A stretch of 36,283 bases of DNA from UBA9980 sp964436235 (lineage in GTDB: Bacteria > Muiribacteriota > UBA9980). Position 1 is the stretch's first letter, and the number at the start of each line of letters is the position of its first letter. The DNA lies in the NCBI GenBank assembly GCA_964436235.1, contig CAYTCW010000034.1:1-36283 (forward strand), given 5' to 3'. Positions 32,177-36,283 of this stretch are shown here, in pieces. Made by a program: the position numbers and the translations under genes. Below the pieces are notes generated by a model. The model did not search any database. It was not told where the DNA came from and worked only from the letters and a program-made list of their open reading frames with translations.

Positions 32177-32378
32177 TACCTTAACGAAACTTTTAATGAA
32201 AATTAATGAAAAATATAACGAATATTTAACGGAAATAAAATCGAAGATGAAAATAGATTTTTAAAACAAGGCCGCTATAGATGCGATGAGGCCGCGACGG
32301 GGGGATAGACTATTGTTTTATACAATTCGTTTAATTTTTTGCAGTGCCATTATTAGAATCGATTTACTGTATTGTTTT

Positions 32379-32406
32379 ACCGTGAGCCATAATACGGAGT
32401 CACGGT
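32379..32406. repeat. Inverted repeat ACCGTGA/TCACGGT
   Basis: A perfect 7-bp inverted repeat, ACCGTGA (32379-32385) and TCACGGT (32400-32406), with a 14-base spacer. It sits between the two copies of the GYAGTGCC direct repeat, overlapping the second by two bases. Confidence 0.5.
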
Positions 32407-32423
32407 AGTGCCCTTATTGTACC

Positions 32424-32453
32424 GCAGCCGCGCGCACGCATGCGCGCGGCTGC
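32424..32453. repeat. Perfect 13-bp GC-rich palindrome
   Basis: GCAGCCGCGCGCA (32424-32436) and its exact complement (32441-32453) enclose a 4-base CGCA loop. The region around is AT-rich, so this is a strong local hairpin. No T-run follows on either strand. A REP-like element is the simplest explanation. Confidence 0.7.
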
Positions 32454-32498
32454 AAACAAGCGAGCTGGCAGTAAAATAATTAAAAGGCAAGAAAGAAG

Positions 32499-32546
32499 GA
32501 AGCAGAAGTAGAAATAGAAATAGAAGTAGAAGTGGAAACAGAAGCA
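32499..32546 (+). repeat. Purine-rich hexamer tandem repeat
   Basis: Eight consecutive hexamers of form GAA(A/G)(C/T)(A/G): GAAGCA, GAAGTA, GAAATA, GAAATA, GAAGTA, GAAGTG, GAAACA, GAAGCA. They lie within a wider purine-rich stretch of about 95 bases (32488-32582). Confidence 0.7.
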
Positions 32547-32657
32547 GGGAACAGGAAACAAAAGGAAAAGTAAAAAGAAATTAAAGTCCTGACAGAAAAG
32601 GCTGTCGATGAACAAACTAAAAAGCGTCAGGCAATTTGCGGATTGAGGGTGGGGCAT

Positions 32658-32696
32658 AGGGAGGGAGAAAGGGTTGCTAACCTTTTCTCCCTCCCT
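32658..32696. repeat. 18-bp hairpin, palindromic repeat family copy 1
   Basis: AGGGAGGGAGAAAGGGTT (32658-32675) pairs with AACCTTTTCTCCCTCCCT (32679-32696) around a 3-base GCT loop, with one G-T pair. There is no T-run after it. The minus-strand half reappears at 36261-36283, so this is a member of a dispersed family, not only a terminator. Confidence 0.75.
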
Positions 32697-32771
32697 TCAA
32701 AAAAAAATTTATAAAACATGGATAATGTCGATAAATAAAAAGAGAAACCGGCTTATGCTATATATCGATAA

Positions 32772-32780
32772 TGGTATATT
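32772..32780 (+). promoter_or_regulatory. Extended -10 element for the barrel gene
   Basis: TGG followed by TATATT (32775-32780, five of six) forms an extended -10. No good -35 lies 17 bases upstream, which extended -10 promoters can tolerate. The start point would be near 32787, with a leader of about 50 bases. Confidence 0.4.
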
Positions 32781-32836
32781 AACATGATGTATATGTGATG
32801 CGTTTTATGTGGGAAACTATTGGCAGGTGTTTAATT

Positions 32837-33772
32837 ATGAAGTTTTTTAATACAGGATTTAATAAAAAAATAATTTATAGCGGCGTGTATGTTTTAATTA
32901 TTTTTACAGTTATCTGTTTAACCGGCGATAGTGCACAAGCCGAAACGCCTGGCAACGCTTCGGTATCAGTTTATAGTGCGCCGCATTCATCGCAAAATTC
33001 GGGCGAAATTTTTATCGAGCTCGAGGAAAAGCCCTGGTTTTATCATAACGATGAATTCAGCGTGTGGAACAATGAATTTTCGGGTTATCTTTCGTTGTGC
33101 AAGCCTAACTATAATCTAAAGACAAATTTTAAACGCGACGCCGATTTCAAGAGGAAGAATTCGGCCGGCTTCGCCTGGTTTTTCAGAGCGGGCGGGCGCG
33201 CGGAAAGTTATTTGGGATTCACTCAGCTCGATCACTCGAGTGATATTATAGCGCGCGGCGGTTTAAATTACGACGTTGAATTCGACGGACGGAAATTTAA
33301 CATTATAAACGGTGCTGCCCAGGTACATTTCAGTCTTAAAATCAACGCTTTCGATTTTATGGTTATAAGAAGGCTTAAAAATACGGCATGGGGGCATATT
33401 AATTTTTTATACGGGTTTCGCGCCATGCAGTGCGATCTTATAGTTAAAGATATCAATTCGCCGGTTTCGGCGAGTTACGACGCAATATTACCGCTTCCTA
33501 ATATAGGTTTCGATGCGCGATACGACATAAGCCGCCGTCTGAGCGTTTACGGTCTTTTATCGGGTTTCGCTTTGAGGCGGGGCGAGCGCGGCGGGCGGTT
33601 CAATAATTTAAACGCTTCGATTGAATATGATTTTAATAATGAAAGAAAAACCGGGGTTAATATGTCGGTTGCGGCCGGCTATAAAGAACAGTATATAGAA
33701 GCGGATATAGAAGAAAATAAATATGTGGTAAGGCACGGCGGGCCTACTCTTAAATTTATAGCTAAATTTTAA
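32837..33772 (+). CDS. Probable outer-membrane beta-barrel protein
   Basis: A 311-residue protein. Residues 1-35 are a signal peptide (basic start, core VYVLIIFTVICLTG, cleavage at SAQA|ETP). The mature part has many alternating polar/aromatic strands typical of a barrel, for example SGYLSLCKPNYNLKTNFK, AGGRAESYLGFTQLDH, KFNIINGAAQVHFSLKI, MSVAAGYKEQYIEADI and a C-terminal strand ending in Phe (PTLKFIAKF), the usual signal for outer-membrane insertion. I do not recognise a named family. The ATG at 32837 is chosen over the upstream in-frame ATG 32795 because AGGTG lies 7 bases before it and the signal peptide then starts normally. It lies alone between the repeat region and the nuclease-helicase gene. 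Confidence 0.7.
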   Translation: MKFFNTGFNKKIIYSGVYVLIIFTVICLTGDSAQAETPGNASVSVYSAPHSSQNSGEIFIELEEKPWFYHNDEFSVWNNEFSGYLSLCKPNYNLKTNFKRDADFKRKNSAGFAWFFRAGGRAESYLGFTQLDHSSDIIARGGLNYDVEFDGRKFNIINGAAQVHFSLKINAFDFMVIRRLKNTAWGHINFLYGFRAMQCDLIVKDINSPVSASYDAILPLPNIGFDARYDISRRLSVYGLLSGFALRRGERGGRFNNLNASIEYDFNNERKTGVNMSVAAGYKEQYIEADIEENKYVVRHGGPTLKFIAKF

Positions 33773-33848
33773 TGCCTATTTAATCGTCGGTATAAAGAGT
33801 AAAACGATTTACTATACAAACCGAATCAAATTAACAAATAAATTTTAA

Positions 33849-33877
33849 TTGAATACGGCCGTTAATCATGGTATAAT
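33849..33877 (+). promoter_or_regulatory. Promoter giving a leaderless nuclease-helicase mRNA
   Basis: TTGAAT (33849-33854), a 17-base spacer ending in TGG, and a perfect TATAAT (33872-33877) form a strong extended -10 promoter. Transcription should begin at 33884 or 33885, and the ATG of the gene is at 33885. The in-frame TTG at 33849 and ATG at 33876 lie inside the promoter and cannot be starts for this transcript. Confidence 0.65.
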
Positions 33878-33884
33878 GAAGGCT

Positions 33885-36248
33885 ATGAACCCGAAAAAAG
33901 TCATCAGGATATCAGTGCGCGAATTATGCGAAGCGGCCCTTAAAAGCGGCGACCTTTCCTTCGGCGGTTTCGAAGCTTCGAAGATGCTTGCCGGAAGCGC
34001 CGCTCATCGTCTTCTTCAGCGCGACGGCGGCGCGTGTTATGAATCGGAGGTGAGCGTCAGCTATACGCATGATACCGATTTTGCGACGCTCGAGATAGGC
34101 GGCAGAATGGACGGTCTGATAACCGGGCCGGACGGCGCCGTCATCATAGATGAAATTAAAACCATATCTTCGGGTATCGCCGATATTGCCGAAGACGATA
34201 ATCCTGAGTTCTGGGGCCAGGTCAAATGCTACGCCTACATTTACTGCGTCGATAAAGACCTCGGCGATATCAGCGTCCGGCTCACTTATTTCAGTCATTT
34301 AACTAAAGATATAAAGCGCTTCGTTAAAAAAATCAGCCGATGCGAGCTCGAGATTTTTTTCAACGCTCTGCTGGATTTTTACATCAAACGCCTTAGAACA
34401 GTCAGCCAGTGGCGTGCGGTGCGAGACGCTTCGATTAAAAATCTCGAATTTCCCTTTGGCGGCTATCGAAAGGGCCAGCGCGATATGGCGGTTTTTGTTT
34501 ATAAAGCTATAAAATCAAAAACGACGATATTTGCCGAGGCGCCGACCGGCACCGGAAAAACCGCGGCAGCGTTGTTTCCCGCAATAAAGGCTATGGGCGA
34601 ATCTTTCGGCGCTAAAATATTTTACCTCACCGCTAAAAACATAACGCGTGGCATCGCTGAAATGTCGGTTAATATAATGCGTTCGGGCGGGCTTAAAATA
34701 AAAACACTTACAATCACGGCAAAAGATAAGGCGTGCCCGCGAGTTCCACGCGAATGCGATCCGATGATATGCCCTCTGGCGGCCGGTTATTACGACCGGC
34801 TTAACGGCGCCATCGACGATATTTTTCAAAACGACGATTTTAATTTTGAAACCATATCGGCTTATGCGCATAAACATTCGCTGTGCCCGTTCGAGTTTTC
34901 ACTCGATCTATCGCTTTTAGGGGATATTATAATATGCGATTATAATTATTTATTCGACCCGCGGGTTTATTTAAGGCGATATTTTGAAGAAGGGCCCGGC
35001 GATTACTGTTTTTTAATTGATGAGGCGCATAATCTCGTAGAACGCGCGCGTGAAATGTATTCGGCCGAATTGTCGGGCCCGGTAATAAATTCCGTCCGCA
35101 GGCAGTTAAGAAAAAACGCGCCGTCGCTTTATAAAAAATTTTCTAAAATAATAAAAATATTCAAAAATTTCGGCGCCGCGTTTGGCGATAGTAAAGATTT
35201 TATAAGCGAGACCTCGCCGCCCGAAGAGTTGATATCGGCTATCGGCGGTATTGCGGATGCGATGCGTGATTATTTCGCCGGGGCTGAAGATAAAGAGTCC
35301 ATAGCAGAGGAAGTTCTTGAATTATTTTTTGATTTTCTGTCGTTTATCCGTATTTCCGAGTTATATTCAGAAACGCATTTGTGCTGTTACTATAAAGAAA
35401 AATCATCGGCGCGCGTTAAATTATTCTGTCTGAATCCGGCGCCGCATATCGCGCGTGCTGTAAAACTCGGACGGGCGGCGGTTTTCTTTTCGGCCACGCT
35501 ATCGCCTATCGATTATTTCGTTAAAATACTCGGCGGCAGCGATAAAACTCCTTATATAAAACTGCGCCCGCCTTTCGACGAGAAAAATTTATGCGTGCTC
35601 TCCGAATTAAATATTCAAACGCGTTACAGCAGACGGGAACAAAGCTACAGGGCCATAGCCGAACTTATCAAAGAAACCGCCCTGGCGCGTAAGGGTAATT
35701 ATTTGGTGTTTTTTCCGTCTTACGCATACCTTAACAGCGTGTTAGAAGAATTAAATCTGTCGCCGCCGGAAGGCTGCCGGATAATAGTGCAGCAGCCGGC
35801 GATGAGCGAGGCCGCGCGCGAGGAATTTTTAAGCAATTTCGGCGAAGGCGCGCTCGAAGATGGCGGTGTTACGGGCTTAGCCGTAATGGGCGGCGTTTTC
35901 GGAGAGGGCATAGATCTATGCGGCGAGAGATTGTCAGGCGCGGTTATCGTAGGCGTAGGACTGCCGCAGGTTTCAAAGGAACGCGAATTGATATCGGCCT
36001 ATTTTGAAGCTAAAAATTTATGCGGCTTTGATTTCGCCTATGTTTATCCCGGCATTAACAGAGTTCTTCAGGCCGCCGGCCGAGTCATCCGCACCGAAAC
36101 CGACCGCGGAATAGTATTACTGATAGATTCGAGGTTTGGCGAGACTAAATATAGAAAACTGCTGCCTGATAACTGGAAGCGCGGCGCTCTGGTAAACGGC
36201 GCCGCCGATGCGCGCCGCGCGCTTGAAAACTTCTGGAAGATAAAGTGA
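33885..36248 (+). CDS. PD-(D/E)XK nuclease fused to XPD/DinG-type Fe-S helicase
   Basis: A 787-residue two-domain DNA repair enzyme. The N-terminal nuclease (about 1-160) has GGRMDGL (D76), IIDEIKT (D89, E90, K92) and FWGQVKCYAYIY, the RecB-like D...E-x-K...Q-x-x-x-Y pattern. The helicase (about 185-787) has Walker A APTGTGKT (K225), an iron-sulfur domain with C284, C291, C296 and C334 (KACPRVPREC, MICPL, LCPFE), the DEAH box IDEAHNL (D379), FSATLSP, GVFGEGIDL and QAAGRVIR. Such fusions are known within the DinG/Rad3 group. They should unwind 5'-3' and cut DNA, but the substrate is unknown. All catalytic and cluster residues seem present. The start at 33885 rests on the promoter at 33849-33877. 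There is no ribosome site, consistent with a leaderless message. Confidence 0.9.
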   Translation: MNPKKVIRISVRELCEAALKSGDLSFGGFEASKMLAGSAAHRLLQRDGGACYESEVSVSYTHDTDFATLEIGGRMDGLITGPDGAVIIDEIKTISSGIADIAEDDNPEFWGQVKCYAYIYCVDKDLGDISVRLTYFSHLTKDIKRFVKKISRCELEIFFNALLDFYIKRLRTVSQWRAVRDASIKNLEFPFGGYRKGQRDMAVFVYKAIKSKTTIFAEAPTGTGKTAAALFPAIKAMGESFGAKIFYLTAKNITRGIAEMSVNIMRSGGLKIKTLTITAKDKACPRVPRECDPMICPLAAGYYDRLNGAIDDIFQNDDFNFETISAYAHKHSLCPFEFSLDLSLLGDIIICDYNYLFDPRVYLRRYFEEGPGDYCFLIDEAHNLVERAREMYSAELSGPVINSVRRQLRKNAPSLYKKFSKIIKIFKNFGAAFGDSKDFISETSPPEELISAIGGIADAMRDYFAGAEDKESIAEEVLELFFDFLSFIRISELYSETHLCCYYKEKSSARVKLFCLNPAPHIARAVKLGRAAVFFSATLSPIDYFVKILGGSDKTPYIKLRPPFDEKNLCVLSELNIQTRYSRREQSYRAIAELIKETALARKGNYLVFFPSYAYLNSVLEELNLSPPEGCRIIVQQPAMSEAAREEFLSNFGEGALEDGGVTGLAVMGGVFGEGIDLCGERLSGAVIVGVGLPQVSKERELISAYFEAKNLCGFDFAYVYPGINRVLQAAGRVIRTETDRGIVLLIDSRFGETKYRKLLPDNWKRGALVNGAADARRALENFWKIK

Positions 36249-36260
36249 GTAAGTGTTTTT

Positions 36261-36283
36261 GAAGGGGAGGGAGAAAAGGTTAG
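36261..36283. repeat. Palindromic repeat family, copy 2 (cut by window end)
   Basis: GAAGGGGAGGGAGAAAAGG plus TTAG matches the minus-strand half of the hairpin at 32658-32698 with one extra G. The other arm would lie beyond the window. It begins 13 bases after the nuclease-helicase stop. Confidence 0.65.

Larger units (their letters stand above)
32177..32786. other. Non-coding, repeat-rich intergenic region
   Basis: About 600 bases between the divergent permease and barrel genes. I see no credible gene; the only long reading frame (32400-32657, minus) is the translation of a purine repeat. The stretch contains an AT-rich part (32160-32260), a 12/14-identical direct repeat (32341-32354 and 32405-32418, consensus GYAGTGCCMTTATT), an inverted repeat (32379-32406), a GC palindrome (32424-32453), a purine hexamer tract (32499-32546) and an 18-bp hairpin (32658-32696). 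The base composition is unlike the surrounding genes. Confidence 0.7.

Noticed and set aside
32400..32657. An 85-codon minus-strand reading frame.
   Set aside because: Its Phe/Tyr-rich translation comes from the purine hexamer repeat and the GC palindrome; no ribosome site and no family resemblance.

Overview
This window is an ordinary chromosomal segment from a bacterium with moderate-to-low GC content. The envelope genes point to a Gram-negative, two-membrane cell: a lipoprotein, several exported TPR proteins and a probable outer-membrane beta-barrel. I cannot name the taxon. The order infC-rpmI-rplT ... trmH-pheS-pheT-cvpA resembles the arrangement I know from Firmicutes. The exported proteins and the protein style (many TPRs, many hypothetical genes) would fit a deep-branching or candidate phylum better. 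There are no phage genes, transposases, rRNA genes or CRISPR arrays, and no tRNA that I can support.

Layout. (1) 1-5.4 kb: an intergenic region with an intrinsic terminator and heptanucleotide repeats, then an anchored TPR protein, a small lipoprotein with DnaJ-like CXXCXGXG motifs, an exported TPR protein with two zinc ribbons, an isolated YqeB-family gene and an exported unknown protein. (2) 5.5-13.0 kb, minus strand: addB-addA, a two-nuclease recombination helicase complex, back to back with (3) 13.1-14.6 kb: infC-rpmI-rplT, driven by a fully consensus promoter, with infC apparently starting at ATC. (4) 14.7-17.4 kb: ppdK. (5) 17.5-20.6 kb: trkH-trkA (K+ uptake) and a TrmH/SpoU RNA methyltransferase. 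(6) 20.7-27.2 kb: pheS, pheT, cvpA, a divergent holA and a Yip1-like membrane protein. (7) 27.2-29.0 kb: a nitrilase-type amidase overlapping nadE, probably a two-gene form of glutamine-dependent NAD synthetase. (8) 29.1-32.1 kb, minus strand: an exported plant-type (GH13_6-like) alpha-amylase and an NCS2 purine permease. (9) 32.2-32.8 kb: a non-coding region packed with palindromes and a purine hexamer repeat. (10) 32.8-36.2 kb: a probable beta-barrel protein and a PD-(D/E)XK nuclease fused to an XPD/DinG-type iron-sulfur helicase.

How the parts relate. The centre of the window is a translation hub (IF3, L35, L20, PheRS, an RNA methyltransferase) with housekeeping genes interleaved. Two separate DNA-repair machines are encoded, AddAB and the nuclease-XPD fusion. 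The exported amylase and purine permease suggest scavenging of glucans and purines. YqeB is known from selenium-dependent molybdenum hydroxylase (purine catabolism) loci, but no partner is adjacent here.

I found no clearly new multi-gene system. The most interesting signals are regulatory or structural: the ATC start of infC; two genes whose promoter -10 boxes sit 6-7 bases before the start codon (predicted leaderless mRNAs); a palindrome over the consensus amylase promoter; one heptamer repeat family at two loci 29 kb apart; and a palindromic repeat family whose copies bracket the barrel and nuclease-helicase genes.
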